Positions 1 to 10,261 of a stretch of 64,000 nt of DNA are shown piece by piece; positions within the stretch are counted from its first letter, which is position 1; each line of letters starts with the position of its first letter. Below the pieces are notes generated by a model. It saw nothing but the letters and a program-made list of their open reading frames with translations, was not told the origin of the DNA and made no database searches. Source of the stretch: Scolanthus callimorphus (lineage: Eukaryota; Cnidaria; Anthozoa; Actiniaria; Edwardsiidae); contig CM066925.1 of assembly GCA_033964015.1 (NCBI GenBank), positions 1,935,199-1,999,198 on the forward strand. The letters are read 5' to 3'. Made by a program: the position numbers and the translations under genes.

Positions 1-1
1 C

Positions 2-588
2 AGGCGAAGCGTTAGAAACGATAAAAGGATTAGGGTATTCGGAAACAGCTTATGAAGCCGCCAAAGCTAGATTAACACGAAAATATGGAGGAAGTAGAAG
101 AGAAATTCAGTCGCATGTAGAAGAATTGCTAAAGATCCAAAACGTAAGAGAGAGTAACGCTAAAGATCTCGAAAACGCTCTTTAACGCTAAAGATCTCGC
201 AGACGTTTTGGAACGTGCTGTTATTAACCTAGAAGAAAATGACCGGAAATCGGACTTAGAAATAGGAACATTGTACAACCTTATACTAGAAAAACTCCCT
301 GAGAAATTAGTTGCACAGTACTATAGATGGCTCACAGAGAATAAGAAGATAGAATCGTTAATCACTTTGAAAGACTGGACTGCTGAAGAAGCAGATTACC
401 AGATCAAAGCAGCAGAATTAAAGCATGAGCTTAAAGGGGGGTCAGGAATAAGACAAGAACAAAGAAAGGGAAGAACATTTGGACTATATCACACTGAAGA
501 TAGTTCAAAGGCACAGAGAAAGAGACACAAAGGAACAGGGGGGTCCCACGGAGGAGGATGCAAATACACATGCAGCAAGTATCAATAA
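2..588 (+). pseudogene. BEL gag remnant (DUF1759-like)
   Basis: Translation from about position 2 gives a gag-type helical segment with an alternating charged pattern typical of the DUF1759 region of BEL gag proteins. It stops near 181, and the same protein continues in the frame starting at 208 up to a stop at 588. The break coincides with a short direct repeat: the 16-mer at 156-171 recurs at 184-199, so a 28 bp duplication shifts the frame. The expected CCHC zinc knuckles before the protease are not visible; the stretch around 440-580 is low-complexity and charged instead, suggesting an internal deletion. The gag role (particle formation around the element RNA) is family knowledge. Function is presumably lost. 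Confidence 0.75.
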
Positions 589-1696
589 CGTAGCATTGCG
601 AACAATCCCAGTAATTTTGAAGAATGGCAATAAGAGACTCTTAGTGAATTGCTTCCTAGATGAGGGTAGTGATACCACCTATATCAATGAAGATGTAGTT
701 GAAGAATTAGGAATACCTGGGGACAAGCATGTGATAACTGTAAATGTGGCTAACAATCAACAAGTTAGATTCAGTTCTATGCCACTTGACATTGGTGTCG
801 AAAGTGTAGACGGAAATGTAGATACAGTGATTAGTGCTAAGACATCCAAGAAAATCTGTGGAGGAATGAAACCTGTTAATTGGTTAGACATTAAGGACAA
901 ATGGGACCATCTTAGGAACATTTCTTTCCCAAAGCTTGCTAATCGAGGGACTATTGACATTTTACTTGGCACTGATAATTATATGCTAATGTATCCAATG
1001 AAGGAAGTCATTGGGGGAGACCAAGAGCCTTTCGCAAGGCTATGTCCTCTAGGATGGACTGCCGTAGGACGAGTTAAGGCAGACACTGGAGAAGTAAGTA
1101 ACACCCAGCTATGTCATACCTTTCACACTGTTCAGTCTGAGGGAATGGGTGTACAAGTTAGTGCTGTGGATGATTTCAATGTGACTTTGAAGAGCTTTTG
1201 GGATTTAGAGACAATGGGAATAACCCCTGCAGAACAAGTAATGAATCCAGAGGAGACAATTGCATATCGAAAGGTCAGTGAATCCTTGAAATTTGAAGAT
1301 GGACATTACTCTGTGGCGGTACCCCGGAGAAGTGATCGACCCAGTTTACCTAATAGCCGACCAATGGCTGAAGAGAGGCTGAAATGCACTGAGAGGAAAT
1401 TGGAACGTGACCCAGAGTTAGCGGAATCATACCAGGCAGTGATTGATGAGTATCTTGATAAGAAGTACATTCGTAAAGTACCACCCGAAGAACCAGAAAC
1501 AGAAACTGAGTGGTTACTTCCACATTTTCCTATAAGTCGACCAGACACATCCACTTCAAAGACACGCCTAGTATTTGATGCATCAGCGCAAGTGGAAGGT
1601 AAGAGCTTGAACAGTGAAGCTTTAACTGGCCCTAAGTTACAATCAGACATTTTGGACATTTTAGTTAAATTTCGCAAAAAAAAAGTGTGGTGTTAG
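479..1696 (+). CDS. BEL pol, first part: aspartic protease and start of RT (frameshifted end)
   Basis: 405 codons. Residues ~55-75 hold the retropepsin-type active-site context CFLDEGSDTTYI, as in BEL/Pao proteases (DUF1758-like). Residues ~160-200 read DILLGTDNYMLMYP and PFARLCPLGWTAVGRV, conserved in the protease-RT linker of this group. The RT begins near residue 330 with the finger motif KTRLVFDAS. The frame ends inside the palm after a run of nine A residues (about 1675-1683), and the rest of the RT continues in another frame from 1687. The start at 479 is only the first ATG of the open frame; the protein was probably made by processing a polyprotein. The A run could be a slippage site, but a mutation or a sequencing error is as likely. 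Confidence 0.85.
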   Translation: MDYITLKIVQRHRERDTKEQGGPTEEDANTHAASINNVALRTIPVILKNGNKRLLVNCFLDEGSDTTYINEDVVEELGIPGDKHVITVNVANNQQVRFSSMPLDIGVESVDGNVDTVISAKTSKKICGGMKPVNWLDIKDKWDHLRNISFPKLANRGTIDILLGTDNYMLMYPMKEVIGGDQEPFARLCPLGWTAVGRVKADTGEVSNTQLCHTFHTVQSEGMGVQVSAVDDFNVTLKSFWDLETMGITPAEQVMNPEETIAYRKVSESLKFEDGHYSVAVPRRSDRPSLPNSRPMAEERLKCTERKLERDPELAESYQAVIDEYLDKKYIRKVPPEEPETETEWLLPHFPISRPDTSTSKTRLVFDASAQVEGKSLNSEALTGPKLQSDILDILVKFRKKKVWC

Positions 1697-4554
1697 TTGG
1701 TGATGTAAGTCAGATGTACCACCAGTTGACACTGATGCCTGAAGATCGACCATTACATAGATTTCTTTGGAGGGAATTAGACACCTGTAGAAAACCAGAA
1801 ACCTACGAATTCACGAGATATGTGTTTGGGGGCTGTTATTGCCCATTTGCTGCTCAGTATGTTTGGCAGACACATGCAGATATCCACAAGGAAGAGTATC
1901 CTTTAGGGAGTGAAGTAGTTAAGAACAATTGTTATATGGATGACCTGATGCCTTCAGTAGAGTCAGTCGAGAAAGCTAAGGAAGTACGCAAACAGTTAAC
2001 AGAGCTAGGAGACAAAGCAGGTTTCCATATAAGGAAGTGGGTGTCTCAGAAACCGGAAGTAGTTGAAGACATACCGGAAGAAGATCGAGCAACAGAAGTA
2101 AGTCTAGAAATGAGTGAGTCAAAGTCAACGAAGACTCTAGGAGTGTTGTGGAGGGTGTCAGACGATAACTTTGTATTTCGTTTTAGTGCACCCCCTGCAG
2201 AGTTTGTATTTACCAAGCGTAATGTCTTAAAGAAGACTGCAACGATATTCGATCCATTTGGATTTCTGTCGCCATTTGTTTTGCGAGCTAAGTTGTTGAT
2301 GCAAGAGGCATGGATGGAAGCTCTGGGATGGGATGATGAGTTACCGGATCATCAGAAGGTTAAGTGGAAACAGTGGTTTGATGAACTTGAACAGCTGGAG
2401 GAGATTTGCATCCCACGATGTCTGAAGGAAGACAAACCAGTAAGTGATATCACTATTCACACATTCAGTGATGCATCGGAATGTGCATATGCAGCAGCGG
2501 TCTATGCTAGACATGAGTACGAAGACGGCTCGGTAAGCATTCAACTTATTGCAGCAAAGACCAGGTTAGCGCCTCTGAAAGCAATGAGTATTCCGCGCTT
2601 AGAACTTATGGGTGCTTTAATAGGATTGAGACTCACTAAGAAAGTATGTTTAGCGCTCAGTGTTCCTATGAACAAGGTTACATTCTGGACAGACAGTTCA
2701 AATGTTGGTTATTGGATCCAAGGACAAAGTCGTAACTACAAGTCCTTTGTGGCTCATCGTGTGGGAGAAATCCACGAAGAATCTAATCCAGCTCAATGGC
2801 GTTACATTCCAACCAAGATCAATCCTGCGGACCAAGCGACAAGAGGGGCACACACTCAGGAGTTAGCAACGGACGAGTTATGGTGGCATGGTCCATCATT
2901 TCTGCAGTGTGAAGAAGATCAATGGCCAGATCGTAAGTTTGGAAAGGCTCCAGACGCTTACAAGGAGGTGAAGTCGAACAAGAGAGAACAACAACCAGCT
3001 GAGGACGTGAACATAGAGCAACCAACTGCGAGTACTATATATCACACACATGAAGCACAGGCTGATGATCAGAGTCACATTGATCTTAGTAGATATTCCA
3101 AGTGGTATAGGGTTAATGCAAAGAGAACACTAGAAGTAGGAATCTCACTAGTACGTGTGGTAGGCTGGATCAATCGCTTTGTGAACAATACACGGAAATC
3201 ACAAAGGTGTAGAGAGAATAGTCCAGATTTAACGAGTGCGGAGTTAAAGACTGCAGAGGAACAGTTGATCAAATTAGCACAGAGGGAGTGTTTTTCAGAG
3301 GAAGTACAAGCGTTAGCAGAGAACAAACCTCTCTCCAATAAGAGTAGCATTTTATCACTCACACCTATATTAGTCAATGGGATTCTTCGGTGTAATACAA
3401 GACTGCGATATGCTGAGGAATTATCGGAGGACGTTAAGTATCCTATTATTTTACCTAACAACCATGCTGTTACGAAACTGATTGTAAAGTATCATCACGA
3501 GTCGGAAGGTCACGAAATGGGCGTAAACTTCACACTGAACCATTTACGAGAAAAATACTTTGTCATTCATGCGCGGCAGAATGTTAAGAATTGCGTTCGA
3601 GGATGTGCGCAGTGTAGTAGATTTTATCGATTAGCAGCTGTACGACAACAGCAGATGACACCGTTACCTCGTTTACGGTTAGAGGTGACACATAGACCCT
3701 TTGAAAACTGTTCGACAGATTTCGGAGGACCGTTCTTTACCATGCAAGGACGCGGGAAACCTAGAAGCAAACGGTATTTATGCTTGTTTACCTGTTTACA
3801 AACGCGGTGCTGTCACTTAGAAATGGCGACATCGTTAGAAACTGATGCATTTATGAATGCATTTACGCGGATGGTAGCAAGACGAGGATGGCCCAAACTG
3901 ATGCGCAGTGATAATGGCTCTAACTACGTAGGGGCTGCGCGGGAGATCAAGGAGTTGGTCGGTCAGATTGATCAAGACAATCCTCCTGAAGCTCCACATT
4001 TCGGGGGAGTGTTCGAGAGTATGATTAAGGCTGCTAAGCGAGCTATTTATGCGGAATTATCGGGAGCGGATGTTAACGACGAAGAACTGATGACTGTGTT
4101 TATAGGTGTTGAGAGTTTATTGAACTCGAGACCCTTAACTTCAGTGAGTGACGACCCCAACGACGAGATGGTGTTGACTCCCAACCATTTTCTGATTGGA
4201 TGTATGGGAGGGGAGCTAGCTCCAGATAACGTTGACACAACTGCACATAACATGCGCAAACGATGGAGGCGTGTGCAGGAACTCATTCGTAAAGTATGGA
4301 ACCGATGGATGCGTGAATATTTGCCTCACATAGGATCGAGACACAAGTGGTTCCTACCAGCGGAGAATATGAAACCCGGAGACACTGTGCTCGTAATTGA
4401 TCCGGATGCAAAGCGACGTGACTGGAAGGTCGGAAGGATCGAGGAAGTTTTCCCAGGTCGAGACGGACTTGTACGTGTAGTGGATGTAAGAGTCGGAGGG
4501 AAGATTCTACGGCGTTCTATAACCCGACTCTCACCTTTGGAAGCTGATGTATAA
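1687..4554 (+). CDS. BEL pol, main part: RT, RNase H, integrase, DUF5641-like tail
   Basis: 955 codons. The RT palm shows VLVGDVSQMYHQ near residue 5 and the catalytic YMDD box near residue 83. RNase H follows (TFSDASECAYAAAVYA about 258, RLELMGALIGLRL about 305, FWTDSS about 335, NPADQATRG about 380). The integrase zinc domain has HHESEGHEMG and CVRGCAQC (about 600-650). The core has STDFGGPF (first Asp), RSDNGSNY (second Asp) and PHFGGVFE before the Glu-bearing helix. The spacing between RSDNGSN and PHFGGVFE looks short by roughly 15-20 residues compared with the family, so a small deletion is likely. The C-terminus (RKRWRRVQ, GDTVLVID, DWKVGRI, VRVV) is the DUF5641-type tail. The product would copy the element RNA and insert the DNA; the frame break upstream argues against activity. 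Confidence 0.93.
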   Translation: MVLVGDVSQMYHQLTLMPEDRPLHRFLWRELDTCRKPETYEFTRYVFGGCYCPFAAQYVWQTHADIHKEEYPLGSEVVKNNCYMDDLMPSVESVEKAKEVRKQLTELGDKAGFHIRKWVSQKPEVVEDIPEEDRATEVSLEMSESKSTKTLGVLWRVSDDNFVFRFSAPPAEFVFTKRNVLKKTATIFDPFGFLSPFVLRAKLLMQEAWMEALGWDDELPDHQKVKWKQWFDELEQLEEICIPRCLKEDKPVSDITIHTFSDASECAYAAAVYARHEYEDGSVSIQLIAAKTRLAPLKAMSIPRLELMGALIGLRLTKKVCLALSVPMNKVTFWTDSSNVGYWIQGQSRNYKSFVAHRVGEIHEESNPAQWRYIPTKINPADQATRGAHTQELATDELWWHGPSFLQCEEDQWPDRKFGKAPDAYKEVKSNKREQQPAEDVNIEQPTASTIYHTHEAQADDQSHIDLSRYSKWYRVNAKRTLEVGISLVRVVGWINRFVNNTRKSQRCRENSPDLTSAELKTAEEQLIKLAQRECFSEEVQALAENKPLSNKSSILSLTPILVNGILRCNTRLRYAEELSEDVKYPIILPNNHAVTKLIVKYHHESEGHEMGVNFTLNHLREKYFVIHARQNVKNCVRGCAQCSRFYRLAAVRQQQMTPLPRLRLEVTHRPFENCSTDFGGPFFTMQGRGKPRSKRYLCLFTCLQTRCCHLEMATSLETDAFMNAFTRMVARRGWPKLMRSDNGSNYVGAAREIKELVGQIDQDNPPEAPHFGGVFESMIKAAKRAIYAELSGADVNDEELMTVFIGVESLLNSRPLTSVSDDPNDEMVLTPNHFLIGCMGGELAPDNVDTTAHNMRKRWRRVQELIRKVWNRWMREYLPHIGSRHKWFLPAENMKPGDTVLVIDPDAKRRDWKVGRIEEVFPGRDGLVRVVDVRVGGKILRRSITRLSPLEADV

Positions 4555-4764
4555 CAATTGTACTGCGATAACTAGAAATGTAATACACTGGAACTTTGTA
4601 CAACGCCACGGATGTCAAGTATCAGATATTTGTTATAACACGGAACACTAAGATTTAAGACTTTAAGATTTATTAAGTCGAAGTTAAAGACATTGAACAT
4701 TTGTTACATTTTTTGGTAATTAGTGATTTGCACTGTGTAATCCATGCAAATCCCGGAGGGGATA
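4555..4764 (+). other. BEL 3' untranslated region and polypurine tract
   Basis: No open frame. The last bases before the LTR (about 4754-4764, GGAGGGGATA) form the purine-rich plus-strand primer expected just upstream of a 3' LTR. Confidence 0.6.
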
Positions 4765-4953
4765 TGTTAGGGTCAGAATTTGGGTACCCTGTGTATTGCG
4801 TGTAGTCACGTGAGCCCAAGTCACGAGAGCAATGTAGTTTTCGGCGCGAACGAGAGCGAAGAAGAAGTTGTTGTTGTTAGAAATCGAGTCTAGTTTATTG
4901 CGTCTTATTCGGTCTTTCGGGAGTCAACGTGGACTCATTCGGTAGTCAGAACA
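4765..4953 (+). repeat. 3' LTR of the BEL element (boundaries approximate)
   Basis: The stretch begins with TGTTAGGGTCAG directly after the purine tract and ends at about ...GTCAGAACA before a C-rich low-complexity run, fitting TG...CA LTR ends. The length of ~189 bp is short but possible. The matching 5' LTR is outside the window, so the right boundary cannot be verified here. Confidence 0.6.
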
Positions 4954-5337
4954 CCCCCACCCCCAAAAAAAAAATCTTTTGTAAATTGAAGCCAGCTAAT
5001 AGGGCAAACGTATACACATACCTCGGTGGGGGAGGGGGCGTAGGGTTTTTCGAGCTTGTCATAAGCAGCGTATACCTTTCCGGCCGATTTACCCGGTTTT
5101 CGAGGTTTTTTTTGTCATAAACGCGGTTTTTATTTTTAAAATTTTATCAAGTTATACGTTACGCAGAAAGCATCCATCTTCCGCGTTTTAGTCATAACAT
5201 GCGCTGTGGTTTCCTGACTCGCCCCCATCTTGCTTACAAAACACGTGAAGTTGTTGCCAGTAGTTTAGAAAAGAACTTCTTGGCTCTGAATACTCTGAAA
5301 TAGGCCAAATATATATGCTACTCATTTAAAAACACAT
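4954..5337. other. Non-coding stretch
   Basis: AT-rich with short C and A runs. I see no credible coding sequence and no recognisable repeat. The 63-codon frame at 4929-5120 is low complexity. Confidence 0.5.
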
Positions 5338-5665
5338 TTAGCCAAGGGGAGGGCTTGTAGCGTGCCTGTAAGAGTAATCGATATACTCGCTGGCAAATAA
5401 AAGTAGAAGAGTTACAATGAGTTGTCCTGTTGTCCTTTCCTCGTCTAGAGGCGTTGAAGAGTATTTCAGAGGGTTACACCAGACACCTCTCAGTGACGAT
5501 TTTATAGCGGAGCTCCCGCGGGCGCCCACGTAGCGGAGCCCCATAGCTACATGCAGGAGAGGAAGGAACAAAACAAAAGTGTATATGCATCCACCAATTC
5601 TATTATGGACTTCCGGTTGTGTGTCCGTCCGTCGTCGCACAGGCAATCCACCAGTTTTGAGCGGG
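5338..5665 (-). repeat. End fragment of the GGAGCTCC-hairpin element family
   Basis: Holds AGCGGAGCTCCCGCGGGCGC at about 5507 followed by GTAGCGGAGCCCCATAGCTAC, and then a ~100 bp stretch ending in a TCCGTCCGTCGTCGCAC run. The same sequence occurs in the opposite orientation at about 44440-44626, and a relative is at 60281-60330. The segment TAAGAGTAATCGATA near 5370 also matches, inverted, the region at 17335-17360. This is one terminus without a clear partner, so the copy is a fragment or has been rearranged. Confidence 0.65.
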
Positions 5666-7511
5666 GAAATGGACACACGCGCGCGCTTGAATTTAGTTGG
5701 CGATTTTTATTTGATAAGGGATTTTTTTCTTTATTAGAGATTTGATTTTTCTTCGTGTTTGAATTTTCGAAAAGTGAAGGATTTCTCTTCTTGTTCTTCA
5801 TCAAAATCTGAAACGTTTCTGAAACAAGTTGTCATATCAAGGTATATTAGACTACACGTCAAATTTCAACCGGGATAAAGTCGAGACAGATATGTCGATG
5901 AACACGGGAGTTTCACGAAGAAAAGAAGTAAAGTCAGAGGACGGGGAGAGTGAGAGAGAATAACCAGCAGCGAGCGAATGACATGTCGGAAGACAAACGA
6001 CCGCTCGATCGAATTAATGTCTTCAGTAGGAGGATGGAGGTAATACCCTAGCCAACATGTCGAAACCTGAAGATGATAAAAAGGCAGAGACTAAATAAAA
6101 CGGAAAAAAGTGCCCCAGAACATTTCTCAGAGTCTCAGAGGAAAGATAGAACGACAGCGCAAAGGTCGAAACTCGGAAGACGGTCGTCGTGCCGTGAAGT
6201 GACAAGGAAAAATATTCTCAAGGTACGAAACGTTTAAATTCAACCCTAGTTTTAACAAACTTTTAACTTTTAACTTAAAAAAGTTGAACTTTAAAAAGTT
6301 TAAGCTTAACTTTAAAAGGTTTTTTTTAAGACTTTTAACTTTAAAAAGTTTTACATTTTCATTCCAGTTTTTTCTCGCCCCAGCGGCTCGCTACGCTAGT
6401 TGGAAAATGACGATAGTTCATTAAAACGATCGTGGAAATCGTGGCTCGGAAGATTTGCGTCAGTTGTTTGTTTGAGGATTCCAAGTGGAATACCGTCGCA
6501 TTTTTAAGTGATTTCAGTTTGACAGCGATTCTACTTCCGTTGCCATAGCTTTGAGTGATAAGTGTACTTAGGGAGAATTTATTAATGTTGCTTACCATGG
6601 GCAGCCATCTTGAATGAATTGAACGTCATCGAACTTTACTTTTTGGTCATCAAAAACTATGTAATGCCATCTCCAAACTCCTCCAAACATCAGATTAGGC
6701 AATGGTAAAGTAATTAATGAATTTACTAACCTGTTATTCTTAGAATTTGGAATATTTTATACTTTTCGCTGAGGTTTGTCTGAGGAAACTCTTTACTGCT
6801 TGTTTTTGTAGGTTTCCAAGATATTTTATGGCTATAAAAAGGGAGTGCTTCACAGTGTTTTCAACATGAAACAGGCAAGTGGAGATTTTAATCATAGACT
6901 AATAGATTATTTTGTTTCACTGTCGGAAGGCACGAACATTTTCAAGTATATCTTGTAGGATACCAACCTCAGTTGTAGCGCAAGTTTTGAGTTTAATTTT
7001 TGTAGGCTCCCAAAACCAGACATGCTCGGAAACAACTCAAAGTGCATCATTCACAGTTGAAGGGGAATCAATTGAAAATGTATATCTTAATACAGGAACA
7101 CAATATAATATCCCTCATGATATTTGGCCTTTCAAGCTCGAGGTCTTTAGATGCAATATTTCAGTTAATAAAAATCTCGGATAATTCACAGACAAATTCA
7201 CCATTGTCATAAAACTGAACCTACAATCATTTGTATCTGTGACTATAGCTTCATGTGATTTTTTTCAAAGGCATCTTGTGAGGATTAGCTTGCGCCCCCT
7301 GGCCCTGCAATCGTCACATTCAGTTCAGTGGAATATCCTCAGTGACTGTAGCCATACAATGTGTTGTTCCAGAAAGTATTCAGGGAGGCTTCAAAATTCT
7401 ATAGTGTTTGCATGGAGGTCAATTTACCTGTTGTTTTTTTTTCACACAAATACTCAGCTAGTTTCCTTTCGAAATTCCATAGGGGTGTGTCACTTTCAAC
7501 ACACTTCCATG

Positions 7512-7520
<9 letters not shown>
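5666..7520. other. Non-coding stretch with low-complexity AT tract
   Basis: No convincing gene on either strand. Positions ~6235-6355 consist of degenerate alternations of TTTTAACTT and AAAAAGTT. The 90- and 148-codon frames around 6912-7685 lack any recognisable pattern, and the second owes its length to a poly(G) run. Confidence 0.5.
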
Positions 7521-7544
<24 letters not shown>

Positions 7545-7589
7545 GGGGGGGGGGGGAGGGGGGGGGGGGGGGGGGGAGGGGGGGGGGGG
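7514..7589. repeat. (TG)n followed by interrupted poly(G)
   Basis: A short TG repeat runs into about 60 G residues broken by single A bases (first uninterrupted run 7528-7556). It sits directly at the left border of the ~1.1 kb tandem duplication. Confidence 0.95.
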
Positions 7590-8700
7590 TGCAAGACAGA
7601 TTCATATTCATATTTTATTATTCGGCTTCATATACTCGTGGAGTACATACACCTCTTTCATAATGGCCACCGCTCATTTGCATAAAGCATTTAAACTTTC
7701 ATGCTATTTCAAATTTTGTTAGAAGTTATAGCGCCTGATGACTTTGAAAGCATTTGTGAAGTTGAGTTGAAAACAGCAAATTTTGGGAGAGATATAAACA
7801 TCTGAAGTTCTCAAAATACACCAAAACGAGGCTAGAAAGCCTTCTAGTGAAAATCCCATAGAAACCTCTGTATTTTTGTGGTCCTATAATTTCGCCAATA
7901 TTTAACCATTTTATACGGAATTTTCTGAAACTGTGTATTCTGATGTATGATTTTTTTCAAACAAGTTTTTGACTACAGTAAATATTTCTTTCGCCTTTTA
8001 CTAGGAAAACTGAATTATGAACGAGGTCTATGGAACTACCAAATAAACCATGCAAGGCGAAGGGTGGACCTGAGTGAGAAGCAGTCAAAGACAAATTTGG
8101 GTGTTTTATCCTGTTCTATCTTTTTGAGACAGAAAATATGAAAATCTGTTGAAAAGTGGATGCCGCACCCCTCTGAAGTTATTTTGCAGTGGAATTTCGA
8201 ATAAATTTAACAAAAAAGGTACAGCTGTTTGAGTAGATCCTTGGGGGGGGGGGGGGGGTTCTTCACATGTCGACCTGATAGGGGTGCTCGTCATATTTTT
8301 TAGGGGTCAAAATTGACTATCAGGTATTTTTTAGGGGAAATTGGAGAAATATTGTGGCTTTCACTAATAAATGGTATGCAAATGAATGAAAGGGTCACAA
8401 ACCAAGCAAAACGTTTTCAGGCTTTCTTTATTCATTTATAGCTCTAAAAACAAGGGATATGCTACATGAGAAGCAATAAACAATAACAAAAAAAGGTTTA
8501 GTTGGTATTTTTTAGGGGTCATTTTTAGGGGGTGGATTTTTTATGTCCTGGTATTTTTTTAGGGTATATTTTCTGATGTCCCGACGAGCACCCCTATCAC
8601 TCTTGGGAGAACGGGGGAGTAGATACAGGGTCCTGAAGGGGTAAAACGGGGGGTTAACGACCTAAAAAAAATCATCCAGATGGTCTTCTCACGTTTGCTG
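7588..8700. repeat. Tandem duplication, unit 1 (~1.11 kb)
   Basis: The sequence from GGTGCAAGACAG to CACGTTTGCTG recurs almost unchanged at 8701-9815 with an offset of 1113-1115. The visible differences are a few single-base changes and length changes in homopolymers. The unit is non-coding except for a spurious 64-codon frame present in both copies, and it carries a 324 bp inverted-repeat element. Confidence 0.95.
8276..8599. mobile_element. MITE with 17-bp terminal inverted repeats, copy 1
   Basis: Both ends carry TGATAGGGGTGCTCGTC, at 8276-8292 and inverted at 8583-8599. The interior repeats the motif TATTTTTTAGGGG on both sides. No coding capacity. I could not see a convincing target duplication, so the superfamily is undetermined. 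Confidence 0.8.
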
Positions 8701-9815
8701 GGTGCAAGACAGATTTCATATTCATATTTTATTATTCGGCTTCATATACTCGTGGAGTACATACACCTCTTTCATAATGGCCACCGCTCATTTGCATAAA
8801 GCATTTAAACTTTCATGCTATTTCAAATTTTGTTAGAAGTTATAGCGCCTGATGACTTTGAAAGCATTTGTGAAGTTGAGTTGAAAACAGCAAATTTTGG
8901 GAGAGATATAAACATCTGAAGTTCTCAAAATACACCAAAACGAGGCTAGAAAGCCTTCTAGTGAAAATCCCATAGAAACCTCTGTATTTTTGTGGTCCTA
9001 TAATTTCGCCAATATTTAACCATTTTATACGGAATTTTCTGAAACTGTGTATTCTGATGTATGATTTTTTTCAAACAAGTTTTGACTACAGTAAATATTT
9101 CTTTCGCCTTTTACTAGGAAAACTGAATTATGAACGAGGTCTATGGAACTACCAAATAAACCATGCAAGGCGAAGGGTGGACCTGAGTGAGAAGCAGTCA
9201 AAGACAAATTTGGGTGTTTTATCCTGTTCTATCTTTTTGAGACAGAAAATATGAAAATCTGTTGAAAAGTGGATGCCGCACCCCTCTGAAGTTATTTTGC
9301 AGTGGAATTTCGAATAAATTTAACAAAAAGGTACAGCTGTTTGAGTAGATCCTTGGGGGGGGGGGGGGGGGGTTCTTCACATGTCGACCTGATAGGGGTG
9401 CTCGTCATATTTTTTAGGGGTCAAAATTGACTATCAGGTATTTTTTAGGGGAAATTGGAGAAATATTGTGGCTTTCACTAATAAATGGTATGCAAATGAA
9501 TGAAAGGGTCACAAACCAAGCAAAACGTTTTCAGGCTTTCTTTATTCATTTATAGCTCTAAAAACAAGGGATATGCTACATGAGAAGCAATAAACAATAA
9601 CAAAAAAAAGGTTTAGTTGGTATTTTTTAGGGGTCATTTTTAGGGGGTGGATTTTTTATGTCCTGGTATTTTTTTAGGGTATATTTTCTGATGTCCCGAC
9701 GAGCACCCCTATCACTCTTGGGAGAACGGGGGAGTAGATACAGGGTCCTGAAGGGGTAAAACGGGGGGTTAACGACCTAAAAAAAATCATCCAGATGGTC
9801 TTCTCACGTTTGCTG
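8701..9815. repeat. Tandem duplication, unit 2 (~1.11 kb)
   Basis: Second copy of the unit at 7588-8700. The junction reads GTTTGCTG|GGTGCAAGAC. Near-identity shows the duplication is recent; an assembly artefact is the main alternative, although the indels in the G run (a longer run in unit 2) argue for two real copies. Confidence 0.93.
9390..9714. mobile_element. MITE with 17-bp terminal inverted repeats, copy 2
   Basis: Copy of the element at 8276-8599 carried along by the tandem duplication, not an independent insertion. Confidence 0.8.
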
Positions 9816-10261
9816 CTCGATTTTACACAAGCAGCTCAAGAGGAAGCAAGAAATGTCCCCAGTCAACTGGAGCAGTATTTCGTTACTCACCCTACTTTAT
9901 TTTATGCCTCTACTAGACATTTTTGTTTGCGCAGAACGGATTTCTCGGCGCCGTTTACACAGGGCAGCGGTTGTTTGCATTAGTTACCAGGACTTTGCAT
10001 TTGCAGAGCGGCATGCTTCATGCGCAGATTTATTTAAGCACTATATACCCCTACAACTCAAATGTAAACGCTCGATTTCCATGAAATGTACATCAGATGT
10101 AAGCTTGTAAAATGCTGCTTAGTTATTTCTAGACTTTTAGGGACTTATAAAGTTACGTCCGCAGACAATGGATCGAGAACCCAACATTTCCGGTTAAAGA
10201 CTGGTCCGTGTTTCAGCTTCAATACGGAACATTAGCGACATTGAGGGTTGGCAGCATGCCG
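9816..10261. other. Non-coding stretch between duplication and minus-strand gene
   Basis: Two overlapping short frames (62 and 85 codons at 9795-10110) have no recognisable family or splice context. Nothing else is visible. Confidence 0.45.

Larger units (their letters stand above)
1..4953 (+). mobile_element. BEL/Pao LTR retrotransposon, 3' part, 5' end outside window
   Basis: The order gag remnant, aspartic protease, reverse transcriptase, RNase H, zinc-binding integrase, C-terminal DUF5641-like tail and 3' LTR is the BEL/Pao order. The 5' LTR and primer-binding site lie upstream of the window. The copy is not intact: a short duplication and a lost zinc-knuckle stretch break gag, a poly(A) run shifts the frame between the protease/early RT and the rest of pol, and the integrase seems to lack a short stretch before its last catalytic residue. 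The long open pol frame (955 codons) implies the copy is young compared with the other decayed elements here. Confidence 0.93.

Noticed and set aside
757..4286. Minus-strand frames across the BEL element
   Set aside because: Shadows of the pol gene on the other strand; no independent signal.
7239..7722. Three overlapping frames with glycine tracts, and a proline-rich frame on the other strand
   Set aside because: They exist only because poly(G)/poly(C) has no stops; the flanking residues show no protein-like pattern.
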